Shown piece after piece: positions 23,923-32,828 of a stretch of 51,129 bases of DNA. The DNA comes from JADGGV01 sp035715725 (GTDB lineage Bacteria > Gemmatimonadota > Gemmatimonadetes > Longimicrobiales > RSA9). A program made the translations under genes and the position numbers. The notes beneath the pieces are model-generated. The model saw nothing but the letters and a program-made list of their open reading frames with translations, did no database searches and was not told the DNA's origin. The DNA is taken from NCBI GenBank assembly GCA_035715725.1, contig DASTKT010000161.1, positions 1-51,129 on the forward strand, given 5' to 3'. The stretch's first letter is position 1, and each line of letters starts with the position of its first letter.

Positions 23923-25509
23923 ATGCCCGATCCGCACACCGAGCAGGAGCCTCGCCGTGTCCTCCGGGACGTCTTCGGCTACCCCGATTTCCGGCCCGGC
24001 CAGGAGGAGGTGATCCGCGCGGTCCTGGAGCGGAAGGACTGCATCGCGGTCATGCCGACGGGCGCGGGGAAATCGCTCACGTTCCAGCTTCCGGCGCGCA
24101 TCCTCCCGGGCACGGTGCTGGTCATCAGCCCGCTCATCTCCCTGATGAAGGACCAGGTCGACGCGCTGCGGGAGCTCGGCTTCCGGGCGACGGCGATCAA
24201 CTCGACGCTGGAGCCGGAGGAGCGGCGGCGTCGCCTGGCGTCGTTCCGGCGGGGCGAGTACGAGCTCGTGTACCTGGCGCCGGAGGCGCTGGACGGCTCG
24301 CTGCGCGACTTCGTCACGGGGTGTCCGGTGTCGCTGCTCGTGGTGGACGAGGCGCACTGCATCTCGCAGTGGGGGCACGACTTCCGGCCGTCGTACCGGC
24401 GGCTGGCGGGGCTCAAGGAGCAGCTCGATATCCCGGTGCTGGCGCTGACCGCGACGGCGACGCGGAACGTCGCCAGGGACATCCTGCGCCAGCTCGGGAT
24501 GCGGAAGCCGGCCGGGTACAAGGGCTCGTTCTTCCGGCCGAACCTGCGCCTCTACGCGCGGAAGAAGGGGCAGGGCGGCCACACGCGGAAGGAGATCCTG
24601 GCGCTGGTGCGGCGGCACGCGGGGGAGAGCGGGATCGTCTACTGCATGTCGCGCGCGGCGGTCGAGCAGATGACGGAGTTCCTGCGCTCGAAGGGGGTGC
24701 GCGCGCTGGCGTACCACGCGGGGCTGCCGGACGAGGCGCGGGCGGCGGCGCAGGACGCGTTCGCGCGGGACGACGCGGACGTCATCGTCGCCACGATCGC
24801 GTTCGGGATGGGGATCGACAAGTCGAACGTGCGCTTCGTGATCCACCGCGACATGCCGAAGGACGTGGAGTCGTGGTACCAGGAGATCGGGCGCGCGGGG
24901 CGGGACGGCGAGCCGTCGTCGTGCTACGTCTTCTACTCGTGGGCCGACGTGAAGCTGCACGAGCGCTTCCTGGACGGCATCGAGGACCCGGAGCAGCGGC
25001 GGCAGAAGCGGCAGGCGACGGTGTCGCTGTTCGAGCTGCTGGACCGCGGCGGCTGCCGGCACCGCGCGATCCTGCGCTACTTCGACGAGGAGCTGCCGGA
25101 CTGCGGCACGTCGTGCGACGTGTGCCTGGGCGTCGGCGTCGAGGCGCTGGTGGCGCCGGTCGGGCGGCGCGGTGGCGCGGATCTCGCCGGCTCGCCGCGG
25201 CCGCGCGTGCCGGCGGCGCGCGAGGTCTGGCGCGGCGGGGAGCGGGGCTGGGAGCCGTCGCCCGCGGATGCGCCCGACCAGCTCGGCTGGGAGGACGAGC
25301 AGCTCTTCCAGCGGCTGAAGGCGCTGCGCAAGCGGCTGGCGGACGAGCAGGGCGTGCCGGCCTACATCGTGTTCAACGACCGGGTGCTGCGCGAGATGAC
25401 CGTGCGCCGCCCGGCGACGGATGGCCAGCTCATGGCGATCCCGGGCGTCGGCCCGGCGAAGCTCGAGCGGTACGGCGAGGCGTTCCTGCGAGAGATCGCG
25501 GCGGGATAG
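23923..25509 (+). CDS. recQ: RecQ-family ATP-dependent DNA helicase
   Basis: 528 aa; ATG 23923 chosen (GTG 23917 is possible). SF2 3'-5' helicase that unwinds forks and recombination intermediates. Motifs: Q-motif region FGYPDFRPGQEEVI, Walker A MPTGAGKS (43-50), DEAHCISQWGHDFR, ALTATAT, and GRAGRDGEPS. The Zn-binding module is present (GGCRHRAIL...DCGTSCDVC). Then, instead of the usual winged-helix RQC domain of about 100 residues, there is only a Gly/Arg/Pro-rich linker (about 405-445) followed directly by an HRDC domain ending IPGVGPAKLERYGEAFL. The ATP-grasp gene starts 4 nt after the stop, so the two are translationally linked. Confidence 0.93.
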   Translation: MPDPHTEQEPRRVLRDVFGYPDFRPGQEEVIRAVLERKDCIAVMPTGAGKSLTFQLPARILPGTVLVISPLISLMKDQVDALRELGFRATAINSTLEPEERRRRLASFRRGEYELVYLAPEALDGSLRDFVTGCPVSLLVVDEAHCISQWGHDFRPSYRRLAGLKEQLDIPVLALTATATRNVARDILRQLGMRKPAGYKGSFFRPNLRLYARKKGQGGHTRKEILALVRRHAGESGIVYCMSRAAVEQMTEFLRSKGVRALAYHAGLPDEARAAAQDAFARDDADVIVATIAFGMGIDKSNVRFVIHRDMPKDVESWYQEIGRAGRDGEPSSCYVFYSWADVKLHERFLDGIEDPEQRRQKRQATVSLFELLDRGGCRHRAILRYFDEELPDCGTSCDVCLGVGVEALVAPVGRRGGADLAGSPRPRVPAAREVWRGGERGWEPSPADAPDQLGWEDEQLFQRLKALRKRLADEQGVPAYIVFNDRVLREMTVRRPATDGQLMAIPGVGPAKLERYGEAFLREIAAG

Positions 25510-25513
25510 GGAC

Positions 25514-26713
25514 ATGCGCACGATCACGCTCCTCTGCATCGCCAGCTACGAGAAGGGCGCGGACTTCCTGCGGGAGGCGAAGCGCCTGGGGTGCCGCGTG
25601 CTGCTGCTGACGACGGAGAAGCTGGGGGACGCCGACTGGCCGCGGGAGAGCATCGACGAGGTCTTCCTCATGCCGGACCTCTACGACCGCGAGGCGGTCA
25701 CGAACGGCGTGAGCTACCTGGCGCGGACGGAGCGGATCGACCGGATCGTGCCGCTGGACGAGTTCGACCTCGAGGTGGCGGCGCACCTGCGGGAGCACCT
25801 GCGGCTCCCCGGCCTGGGCGAGTCGGCGACGCGCTACTTCCGCGACAAGCTCGCCATGCGCATGCGGGCGCACGAGGCGGGGATCCGCGTGCCGGAGTTC
25901 ATCGGCATCTTCAACCACGACGACGTGCGCGCGTTCCTGGCGGACGTCCCGGGGCCGTGGCTCCTGAAGCCGCGCACGCAGGCCTCGGCGATCGGGATCC
26001 GCAAGATCGAGCGGCCGGACGAGCTGTGGCGCGCGCTGGACGAGCTGGGCGACCGGCAGTCGCACCACCTGCTCGAGCGGTTCCTGCCGGGCGACGTGTA
26101 CCATGTCGACTCGATCGTCGCCGAAGGCGACGTCCGCTTCGCCGAGGCGCACCGCTACGCCGCGCCGCCGTTCGAGGTCATGCACGGCGGCGGCATCTTC
26201 GCCACGCGGACGCTGGAACGGGACTCGGAGGAGGCGCGCGAGGTGCTGGACGTGAACCACGCGCTCGTGCTGGCGTTCGGCCTCTGGGTGGGCGCGCTGC
26301 ACACGGAGTTCATCCGGGCGCGCCACGACGGCCGCATCTACTTCCTGGAGACGGCGGCGCGGGTCGGCGGCGCGAACATCGTCGACGTGGTCGAGGCGGC
26401 GACCGGCGTGAACCTGTGGCGCGAGTGGGCCCGCGCCGAGATCGCGGACGTGCGCGGCGATCCCTACGGGCTGGAGCCGGCGCGCCGGACCTACGCCGGC
26501 ATCCTGATCTCGCTGGCGCGGCAGGAGTGGCCGGACACCTCCGCCTACGACGACCCCGAGATCGTCTGGCGCATGAGCAAGAAGCACCATGCCGGCCTGC
26601 TCGTGGCCTCGCCGGAGCCCGCCCGCGTCGAGGAGCTGCTCCAGGACTACATGCGACGCTTCTACACGGACTTCCACGCCTCGCTCCCCGCGCCGGAGCG
26701 GCCCACCGCGTAG
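25514..26713 (+). CDS. ATP-grasp ligase (BC/PurK-like)
   Basis: 399 aa. ATP-grasp enzymes join a carboxylate to an amine or other nucleophile through an acyl phosphate. Pre-ATP-grasp Rossmann-like domain about 1-100 (TITLLCIASYEKGADFL...). Nucleotide-binding features: Lys112 (FRDKLAMRMRAHEAGIRVPE), Lys152 (WLLKPRTQASAIGI, the grasp strand) and the metal-binding C-terminal strand FLETAARVGGANIVD (Glu279, Asn288). The family resembles the carbamoyl-phosphate/PurK/biotin-carboxylase branch; the acceptor is unknown. It begins 4 nt after recQ and 28 nt before the esterase gene, so recQ, this gene and the esterase probably form one transcript. Confidence 0.85.
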   Translation: MRTITLLCIASYEKGADFLREAKRLGCRVLLLTTEKLGDADWPRESIDEVFLMPDLYDREAVTNGVSYLARTERIDRIVPLDEFDLEVAAHLREHLRLPGLGESATRYFRDKLAMRMRAHEAGIRVPEFIGIFNHDDVRAFLADVPGPWLLKPRTQASAIGIRKIERPDELWRALDELGDRQSHHLLERFLPGDVYHVDSIVAEGDVRFAEAHRYAAPPFEVMHGGGIFATRTLERDSEEAREVLDVNHALVLAFGLWVGALHTEFIRARHDGRIYFLETAARVGGANIVDVVEAATGVNLWREWARAEIADVRGDPYGLEPARRTYAGILISLARQEWPDTSAYDDPEIVWRMSKKHHAGLLVASPEPARVEELLQDYMRRFYTDFHASLPAPERPTA

Positions 26714-26741
26714 CGCTGAATCGGTGAAAATGGGGACACGC

Positions 26742-27545
26742 ATGACGGAGTGGGTGGACTACCCCTCGGCCGGCGACGGCCACGGGCACACGGTAGCCGG
26801 GACGGTCAAGGTCCTGCCGGCGCTGCGCTCGCCGCAGCTCGGCAACGAGCGCGACATCCTGGTCTACCTGCCGCCGTCGTACGCGGCGGGGGAGCGCCAT
26901 TACCCGGTCGTCTACATGCACGACGGGCAGAACCTGTTCGACGCGGCCACGAGCTTCGCGGGCGAGTGGGCGGTGGACCAGACGCTGGAGGCGGCGGGGC
27001 GGGAGGCCGGGCTGGAGGCGATCGTCGTCGGCGTGCCGAACATGGGCGCGGAGCGCCTGGCGGAGTACAGCCCGTTCCCCGATGCGCGGCTCGGCGGCGG
27101 CCGCGGCGAGGCGTACCTCGACTTCATCGTCGAGACGGTGAAGCCGCTCGTGGACGCGGCGTTCCGCACGCAGCCCAGCCGGGCGACGACGGGGATCGCC
27201 GGCTCGTCGATGGGCGCGCTGATCAGCCTGTACGGCTTCTTCCGCCGCCCGGAGACGTTCGGCTTCGTGGGCGCCATGAGCCCCGCGTTCTGGTTCGGCG
27301 GCCACGCCATCTTCGGGCACGTGCGCCGGGCGCCGTACGCGGCGGGCCGGGTCTACCTGGACGCCGGCACGCAGGAGGGGCCCGCGGTGCTGCGCGACGC
27401 CCGGCGGATGCACGACCTGCTGCGGCAGAAGGGGTATCGTCCGGGGCGCGAGCTGCTCTACGTCGAGGAATCCGGCGCCGGGCACAACGAGGCGGCATGG
27501 GCCGGGCGGCTGCGGCGGGAGCTGGAGTTCCTGCTGGGCGGGTGA
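26742..27545 (+). CDS. Alpha/beta-hydrolase esterase (esterase D/PF00756-like)
   Basis: 267 aa; ATG 26742 chosen because GGGGA precedes it (GTG 26724 and ATG 26730 are in frame). Features of the putative-esterase family: NERDILVYLPPSYAAGERHYPVVYMHDGQNLFD at the start, the nucleophile elbow GSSMGALIS, an acidic residue in YLDAGTQEG and the base His in GAGHNEAAW. There is no signal peptide, so it is cytoplasmic. Enterobactin-esterase (Fes)-like and S-formylglutathione-hydrolase-like enzymes share this fold. In this setting it could hydrolyse the product of the nearby ligases. A repeat element follows immediately. Confidence 0.85.
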   Translation: MTEWVDYPSAGDGHGHTVAGTVKVLPALRSPQLGNERDILVYLPPSYAAGERHYPVVYMHDGQNLFDAATSFAGEWAVDQTLEAAGREAGLEAIVVGVPNMGAERLAEYSPFPDARLGGGRGEAYLDFIVETVKPLVDAAFRTQPSRATTGIAGSSMGALISLYGFFRRPETFGFVGAMSPAFWFGGHAIFGHVRRAPYAAGRVYLDAGTQEGPAVLRDARRMHDLLRQKGYRPGRELLYVEESGAGHNEAAWAGRLRRELEFLLGG

Positions 27546-27561
27546 GGGAACGGATCTCTTT

Positions 27562-27990
27562 CGACGCAGAGTCGCGGAGGACGCAGAGAGCGGCAACCAC
27601 GAGCCAGGCGAGCGCCGGCTTCGTCGGCGACCGAACGAACTGCATTTTTCACCACGGAGCACACGGAGCACACGGAGAGCGGAAGTACAGCGGCAGGCAC
27701 CGTTCGGGGCGGACCAATCCACGATTGAAGTCTGATCCGGGCTACGCCGTCTCCATCGGCACGTCGGAGAATGAATTTGCGGTTGCACCGCTGACCCTCG
27801 GTCCACCGGTCCAACCCCCAAAAACGATGTGTCCAGTACGACGGACGGGCGCCGCCCGGCTCAGGCCGCTCTCCGTGTACTCCGTGTGCTCCGTGGTGAA
27901 ACCGCTGTTTTTCGTTCGGATGCCGACGAAGCCGGCGCCACGCGGCTCGCCGTGGCCGTGCTCCGCGCGCTCTGCGTCTCTGCGGTGAGA
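27562..27990. repeat. Nested-palindrome element, copy A
   Basis: The inner terminal inverted repeats are 27648-27679 and 27869-27900 (32 bp, one mismatch). They are built from repeats of the type CACGGAGCA. The homology continues outwards, so the arms 27562-27679 and 27869-27990 together form a hairpin of about 120 bp. The core between the inner repeats holds the conserved segments CGTAGCCCGGATC and TTGGACCGGTG as reverse complements of copies B and C, so copy A is inverted relative to them. It lies between the esterase and the unknown membrane-protein gene. Short frames inside are artefacts of the repeat. Confidence 0.85.
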
Positions 27991-28103
27991 TCGTAGTTGC
28001 CGTTCCCGGAGTGACCCGAGACCTTCGGCAAGTCGTACCATCCCGCCGCAGCCGGGGCTATCTTTGACCTTCCCTTCGAACGACTCCCCGCCGGAGGACG
28101 CGA

Positions 28104-29438
28104 ATGTTCGTACGGGACGTCCCGAGCCCGCCGGAATCGGCCGAGCCGTCCGGCGCTCCCGCCCCGCCCGAGAACGCCCTGCCGAAGGACACGACGCCGA
28201 CGTGGGAGCTGGAGCTGCTCATCTCGGGCGCGGTCGTGTTCGGGCTGCTGCAGCTCCCGGCGGTCGTGGACGGCCTGTACGACGCCGCGGCTCCGCGGCT
28301 CGGCGCCGACCCGCAGGCCGTGGCGCGCCTCGGCTACATCTACCTGAAGACGACCCTGTTCGCGCTGATCATCGGGTTCCTCGTGCACCTGGCGGCGCGG
28401 GCGTACTGGGTGGCGCTCGTCGGCCTGCGCTCCGTGTTCCGCAGCGGCGTGCAGTGGGAGCGCAGCCGGCTGGGGCCCGTCACGCGGGAGGTCTGGCAGC
28501 AGCGGATGCCGTCGCTGGAGACGACGATCGAGCGGTTCGACAACTTCTCGAGCACGGTGTTCGCCGTGTGCTTCTCCGTCGTCTGGCTGCTGCTGTTCTC
28601 CGTGCTGGCGCTCGCGGTGGGAGGCGGGGTCGCGTACGGCGTATCACGCCTGGTGGGCGGCCGCGTGGCGCTCCCGGTCGTGCAGTGGCTGGTCGTGGCG
28701 CTGGTGCTGGTCCCGGCGGCGGCCGGTGTGCTGGACCGGCGCATTGGCGGGCGGCTGCGCCCCGGCGGCCCCGGGTGGCGCGCGCTGCGCTCCGCCGCGC
28801 GGGCGCGGTACTGGATCATGGGGTGGGAGCTGTTCGGCCCCGCGTTCCAGACGCTGGTGACCGCGCGGCGCAGGCGGGCGAGCTACGTGGCGCTCATCGG
28901 CGGCCTCACCGTCTGCGTCGCGCTCTCGTTCGTGAGCACCATGGTGCGGAAGCGGGAGATCTCGCTCGCGAGCTACGCCCGCCTCCCCGCCGCCTCGGGG
29001 CGCTACGGCATCGACTCCCGCCACTACGCCGACCAGCGGACCGGGTCGGACCGGTTCTCCTCGCTGCCGTTCATCCAGTCGGACATGATCCGGGACCCGT
29101 ACGTCCGCCTGTTCGTCCCGTACCGGCCGTCGAGCGACGACGCGGTCCTCGCCGCGAGCTGTCCGGGGCTCGCCGCCTCCGCGCGCAGCGCGGATGGGCC
29201 GGCCGGGGCGGCGGCCGAGGACCGCGCCGCCGCGGTCGTGCTCGGCTGCCTGACGCGGATCCACCGCGTCACGCTGGACGGCCGGGCGCTCGACGGGCTG
29301 GAGTTCCGCTTCTACACGGAGCCGTCGAGCGGGCTGCGCGGGATCCTAGGGTACATCCCGCTGGCGGCGATGGCGAAGGGACGCCACGTGCTGACGCTCG
29401 ACTCGGCGCCGGCGCAAGTCATTCCCTTCTGGCTCTGA
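28104..29438 (+). CDS. Membrane protein of unknown function
   Basis: 444 aa after GGAGG. About six transmembrane segments in the first two thirds (for example ELELLISGAVVFGLLQL, YLKTTLFALIIGFLVHL, VFAVCFSVVWLLLFSVLALAVGGG, VQWLVVALVLVPAAAGV, SYVALIGGLTVCVALSFV). The last third is a soluble region rich in Arg, Ser and Tyr with a DSRHYADQRTGSDRFSSLPF stretch and a C-terminal beta-like end (FRFYTEPSSGLRGILGYIPL). A -10-like TATCTT is at about 28059. I recognise no family. It faces the minus-strand amidoligase genes, which it meets tail to tail. Confidence 0.7.
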   Translation: MFVRDVPSPPESAEPSGAPAPPENALPKDTTPTWELELLISGAVVFGLLQLPAVVDGLYDAAAPRLGADPQAVARLGYIYLKTTLFALIIGFLVHLAARAYWVALVGLRSVFRSGVQWERSRLGPVTREVWQQRMPSLETTIERFDNFSSTVFAVCFSVVWLLLFSVLALAVGGGVAYGVSRLVGGRVALPVVQWLVVALVLVPAAAGVLDRRIGGRLRPGGPGWRALRSAARARYWIMGWELFGPAFQTLVTARRRRASYVALIGGLTVCVALSFVSTMVRKREISLASYARLPAASGRYGIDSRHYADQRTGSDRFSSLPFIQSDMIRDPYVRLFVPYRPSSDDAVLAASCPGLAASARSADGPAGAAAEDRAAAVVLGCLTRIHRVTLDGRALDGLEFRFYTEPSSGLRGILGYIPLAAMAKGRHVLTLDSAPAQVIPFWL

Positions 29439-29447
29439 GCGCGGCCG

Positions 29448-30263
29448 CTATCCCCCCACCACGACCGCCGAGGCACGCCAGGCTAGGGCCGCCTCGATGA
29501 ACGCCTCGAAGAGGCGGCGCGTCCCGGCGTCGCTCTCGACGAGCATCTCGGGGTGCCACTGGACGCCGACGAGGAACGCGTCGCCGGCGCCCTCGAGGCC
29601 CTCGACGAGGCCGTCGGGCGCGAGGGCGGCGGGGACGAGGCCGACGCCGAGGCGCTCGGCGCCCTGGTGGTGCATGCTGTTCACGCGGGCCGACGGGGCG
29701 CCGAAGATGGTGCGCAGGCGGGTGCCCTCGAGGAACGCGACGTCGTGGGCGAGGTGGTCGCGGGCGAAGCCCTGGTTCGGGAAGTAGTCGTGCTTGAGGG
29801 CGCCGGGGACGAGCTCGGTGCAGTCCTGCACGAGCGTGCCGCCGGTGGCGACGTTGATGACCTGCATGCCGCGGCAGACGCCGAGGACGGGCTTGCCGTC
29901 GCGGAGCGCCCAGCGGGTGAGCGCGAGCTCGACGGCGTCGCGGGAGATGTCGGTGGTGCCGCACAGGCCGTGGCGCTCGGCGCCGTAGCTGGCCGGGTCC
30001 ATGTCGACGCCGCCGGGGAGGAAGAGGCCGTCCAGGCGGTCGTAGATGGCGCGCAGCGTCCGGACGTCGTCGTCGAGGAGCGGGACCATCCACGGCACGG
30101 CGCCGACGGAGGTGAGCGCGGTGAAGTAGCGGTGGTTCATGAGCCAGGATTTCGGGAGTCCCTCGGGGATCCCGTCCATGACCTGCAGCGTCTGGGTGGT
30201 GACGCCGATGGTGGGGCGTGACTCCATGCGATCAGCCTCGATCGGGGAAGTGGGTCCGCTCAT
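29448..30263 (-). CDS. Class-I amidotransferase-like peptidase C26 (gamma-glutamyl hydrolase)
   Basis: 271 aa from ATG 30263, which overlaps the stop of the GCS2 gene as ATGA. A second good start is ATG 30227, with GAGG before it (259 aa). The fold hydrolyses gamma-glutamyl amide bonds. Motifs: FLPGGVDMDP, the nucleophile elbow LGVCRGMQ (Cys130 from the first start), and QWHPE with the catalytic His-Glu. Relatives are PuuD (gamma-Glu-GABA hydrolase) and folate gamma-glutamyl hydrolase. Placed straight after a GCS2-type ligase, it can reverse or trim the gamma-glutamyl-like amide that ligase makes. Confidence 0.88.
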   Translation of the reverse strand: MSGPTSPIEADRMESRPTIGVTTQTLQVMDGIPEGLPKSWLMNHRYFTALTSVGAVPWMVPLLDDDVRTLRAIYDRLDGLFLPGGVDMDPASYGAERHGLCGTTDISRDAVELALTRWALRDGKPVLGVCRGMQVINVATGGTLVQDCTELVPGALKHDYFPNQGFARDHLAHDVAFLEGTRLRTIFGAPSARVNSMHHQGAERLGVGLVPAALAPDGLVEGLEGAGDAFLVGVQWHPEMLVESDAGTRRLFEAFIEAALAWRASAVVVGG

Positions 30264-31393
30264 GTACCCGCCGGCGCGCCCAGGGGTTGCCGCACGCCCT
30301 CGCGCGTCTCGGCGATGAGCTGGTCGACGACGGCGTTCAGGTCGCCGGTGCGGCGCCAGGTGGCGAGCTGGCGGTCGGCGCTGGAGCCGTCCTCGAGGAT
30401 GCGGTAGGCGTACTCGACCTCGGCGCGGCTGCCGAGCTCGTCGACGACGTCGCCGATGAACCACTCGATGAGCTCGCGGATCAGCTCGCGCGCCGGCAGC
30501 TCGCGCCCCTTGCCGAAGTCGATCAGGTTGCCCTCCAGCCCGTAGCGCACGGCGCGCCACTTGTTCTCGTCGAGCAGGTCCGTCGAGTAGACGCGGAACG
30601 TCATGTTGTCCTGGCGGAGCTTCCACAGCTTGGCGACGATGGCCTGGAGGATCGCCGCGAGGCAGACGGCCTCCTCGACGCGCGTGCAGATGTCGAGGAA
30701 GCGGAACTCCAGCGTCGGGTACGTGTGGTGCGGGCGGATGTCCCAGTAGATCTTCGAGCCGTCCGGGATGCAGCGCGTCTCGATCAGCTTCCGCTGGAGG
30801 TTCACGAAGTCGTCCCAGCCGGTCATGACGCGCGGGATGCCGGTGCGCGGGAAGTTGCGGAAGACGACGGTGCGGTACGACTTCAGCCCGGTGTTGCGCC
30901 CGACCCAGAACGGCGAGCTGGAGGAGAGGCAGAGCAGGTGCGGGATGAAGTAGCGCGCCACGTTCATGGCGTCGATGAGGAACTCGTGGTCCTCGATGCC
31001 GATGTGGACGTGGGTGCCGAAGATGAGGAGCTGCTGGGCCAGGTCCTGCATGTCCTGCTTCACGCCGATGTAGCGCTCGAGCGGCGTGATCTCCTGCGTG
31101 GTCCAGGAGGAGAACGGGTGCGTGCCGGCGGCGGCGATGCACAGCTCCTTCTTCGCGGCCAGGTCGATCACCATTCCGCGCAGGCGGCGCAGCTCGTCGC
31201 GCGCCTCGGCGGGCGTGCGGCAGACGCGCGTGCCGACCTCGACGATGGACTGGTGCAGCTCCGGCTTCACCTCCCGCAGCACCAGCTCGTCCTCCTTCAG
31301 GATCTCCGTGATGTAGGAGCGCAGCTCCCGCGTCGCGGGATCGATGATCTGGTACTCCTCCTCGATGCCGATGGTCAGCGACGGCGGCTGCAT
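30260..31393 (-). CDS. GCS2-family carboxylate-amine ligase (YbdK-like)
   Basis: 377 aa, start 31393 behind GAGGAGGG. Glutamate-cysteine-ligase-2 family (PF04107, COG2170): GIEEEYQ at 9-15 binds Mg-ATP, then IFGTHVHIGIED, the phosphate-binding region SSSSPFWVGRNTGLKSYR, and the acceptor/metal segment YPTLEFRFLDICTRVEEAV. YbdK-type proteins make gamma-glutamylcysteine-like amides at low rate, so the usual reading is a weak or undefined glutamate-amine ligase. It stands 10 nt downstream of the circularly permuted ATP-grasp gene and overlaps the C26 gene, so all three are probably one operon on the minus strand. Confidence 0.9.
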   Translation of the reverse strand: MQPPSLTIGIEEEYQIIDPATRELRSYITEILKEDELVLREVKPELHQSIVEVGTRVCRTPAEARDELRRLRGMVIDLAAKKELCIAAAGTHPFSSWTTQEITPLERYIGVKQDMQDLAQQLLIFGTHVHIGIEDHEFLIDAMNVARYFIPHLLCLSSSSPFWVGRNTGLKSYRTVVFRNFPRTGIPRVMTGWDDFVNLQRKLIETRCIPDGSKIYWDIRPHHTYPTLEFRFLDICTRVEEAVCLAAILQAIVAKLWKLRQDNMTFRVYSTDLLDENKWRAVRYGLEGNLIDFGKGRELPARELIRELIEWFIGDVVDELGSRAEVEYAYRILEDGSSADRQLATWRRTGDLNAVVDQLIAETREGVRQPLGAPAGT

Positions 31394-31403
31394 GGGACCC
31401 TCC

Positions 31404-32756
31404 TCACCGACGTTGGACGATGAACGTGGCGACGCTGGAGCCCGACCCGGCGGTCACGTTGACCAGTGATGCGGTGGACAGGCGGCTGAGGCAGCCGTCC
31501 ATGTAGCTCCCGTGGAAGCAGAACGGCGCGGTGTCGACGATGCGGTCGATCATCTCGAGCCGGCCGTCGACCAGGCTGGGGAACGGCTCGCGCGGCAGCT
31601 CGACGCGCTCCTGCACGACGTACGGCTCGGCGAGCGCGGCGCGGACCGCCTCCTCCCACTCCGCGGGCGAGACCTCCCACCCGAGCACGATGCCCTTGCC
31701 GCCGTACTCGTCGTTCGGCTTGAGCACGAGGCGCGCCTGGTTGGCGACGATGTACGGCACGAGCTCGACGTCCCCGCCCTCCGCGGTGGTGCGCCGCTCC
31801 TCGACGACGCGCGTCCACGGGATGTGCGCGGCGACGGCGTCGCGCTCCCCGGTGGTGAGCAGGCCGGCGTTCGCCTCGTCGCTCAGCGCGGCGAGCGACG
31901 CCTTCTTGTGCAGCAGCTTGCAGCGGAACGGGTTGACCATGCAGACGGCGCCGTCCCGGACCGCGCGCACGAGCGGCTGGTCGAGCCCGCCCCCCTCGAT
32001 CAGCTCGTTGATCAGCACCCGCTTGTAGACCAGGTCGGTCTCGAAGCCGTCGGCGTAGAGGCGGCCGCCGCGGTACTCGCAGCTCTGCGGGTCCGCGATC
32101 GTGCACTCGTAGCCCTGCTCCCGGAAGTACTCCTGCGTGATCACGAACTCGCTGTACGTGGGCACGTCCTTCCAGTCGATGATCGCGATCCGCGGCTTCT
32201 CGCGCCGTCCCGACCACTCCCGGTACGCGGCGACGAGCGCGTGCAGCACGTTGTGGCGCGAGAGCGGCGCGGTCACCTCGTGCGTGCGCAGGAACTCGCG
32301 CATCGCCGGGAGGCCGAGGAAGACGGCGGCGAGCACGTCGTTGTAGGAGGCGGCCGCCGGCGTCTCCGCGTTGTACTCGGTGAACTTCAGGCCGCCGCGC
32401 TCGTGGACGAAGAACGCGTCCAGCCGCGAGACCGGGCTCGGCTCCGCGAAGCCGGGATCGGCGCGGATCAGCTCCTCCTCCCAGTCCGAGAGCCGGAACT
32501 GCGCGCGGACGGCCGGCTCCGCCATGGCCGCGCGGTACAGCTTGTCGAACGCCGAGAGGAGCACCGCGGTGCGCTTCCGCAGGAGCGCGTACTGCTCCGG
32601 CGTGAGGAAGCGCGGCCGCAGCACGCTCGAGAGCGGCCGGCTGCCGAAGAACAGCCCCCGCCGCGCGAGCTGGTCCACGAGCTGCGCGCCGGAGTCCTCG
32701 GCGAGCTCGGGGGTGAGGAGGGAGTGGTAGACGTCGATCGCTTGCTGGAGGGACAT
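31404..32756 (-). CDS. Circularly permuted ATP-grasp ligase-like protein
   Basis: 450 aa from ATG 32756 (AGGA before it). The order of motifs is permuted: the metal-binding-type strand FTEYNAETPAA (Glu128, Asn129, usually near the C-terminus) comes before the lid-and-lysine part VLKPNDEYGGKGIVLGW (Lys346), which then leads to a final VQERVEL strand and an unusual Gly/Ser end (VTAGSGSSVATFIVQ). The N-terminal 100 residues are helical. This resembles the CP-ATPgrasp group, whose best-known relatives include glutathionylspermidine-synthase-like amide-forming enzymes. The substrate is unknown. First gene of the minus-strand cluster with GCS2 and C26. Confidence 0.8.
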   Translation of the reverse strand: MSLQQAIDVYHSLLTPELAEDSGAQLVDQLARRGLFFGSRPLSSVLRPRFLTPEQYALLRKRTAVLLSAFDKLYRAAMAEPAVRAQFRLSDWEEELIRADPGFAEPSPVSRLDAFFVHERGGLKFTEYNAETPAAASYNDVLAAVFLGLPAMREFLRTHEVTAPLSRHNVLHALVAAYREWSGRREKPRIAIIDWKDVPTYSEFVITQEYFREQGYECTIADPQSCEYRGGRLYADGFETDLVYKRVLINELIEGGGLDQPLVRAVRDGAVCMVNPFRCKLLHKKASLAALSDEANAGLLTTGERDAVAAHIPWTRVVEERRTTAEGGDVELVPYIVANQARLVLKPNDEYGGKGIVLGWEVSPAEWEEAVRAALAEPYVVQERVELPREPFPSLVDGRLEMIDRIVDTAPFCFHGSYMDGCLSRLSTASLVNVTAGSGSSVATFIVQRR

Positions 32757-32828
32757 GGGGTGGTCCTGGTTGTTCGATCTCTCGCCCGCGGCTGTCCTTA
32801 CGTCCGCGGGCGGCGTCACGTCCGATCA

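Noticed and set aside
27542..28003. Possible CRISPR array in the repeat-rich intergenic region
   Set aside because: The repeats are nested inverted arms and not evenly spaced direct repeats with unique spacers, and there are no cas genes.
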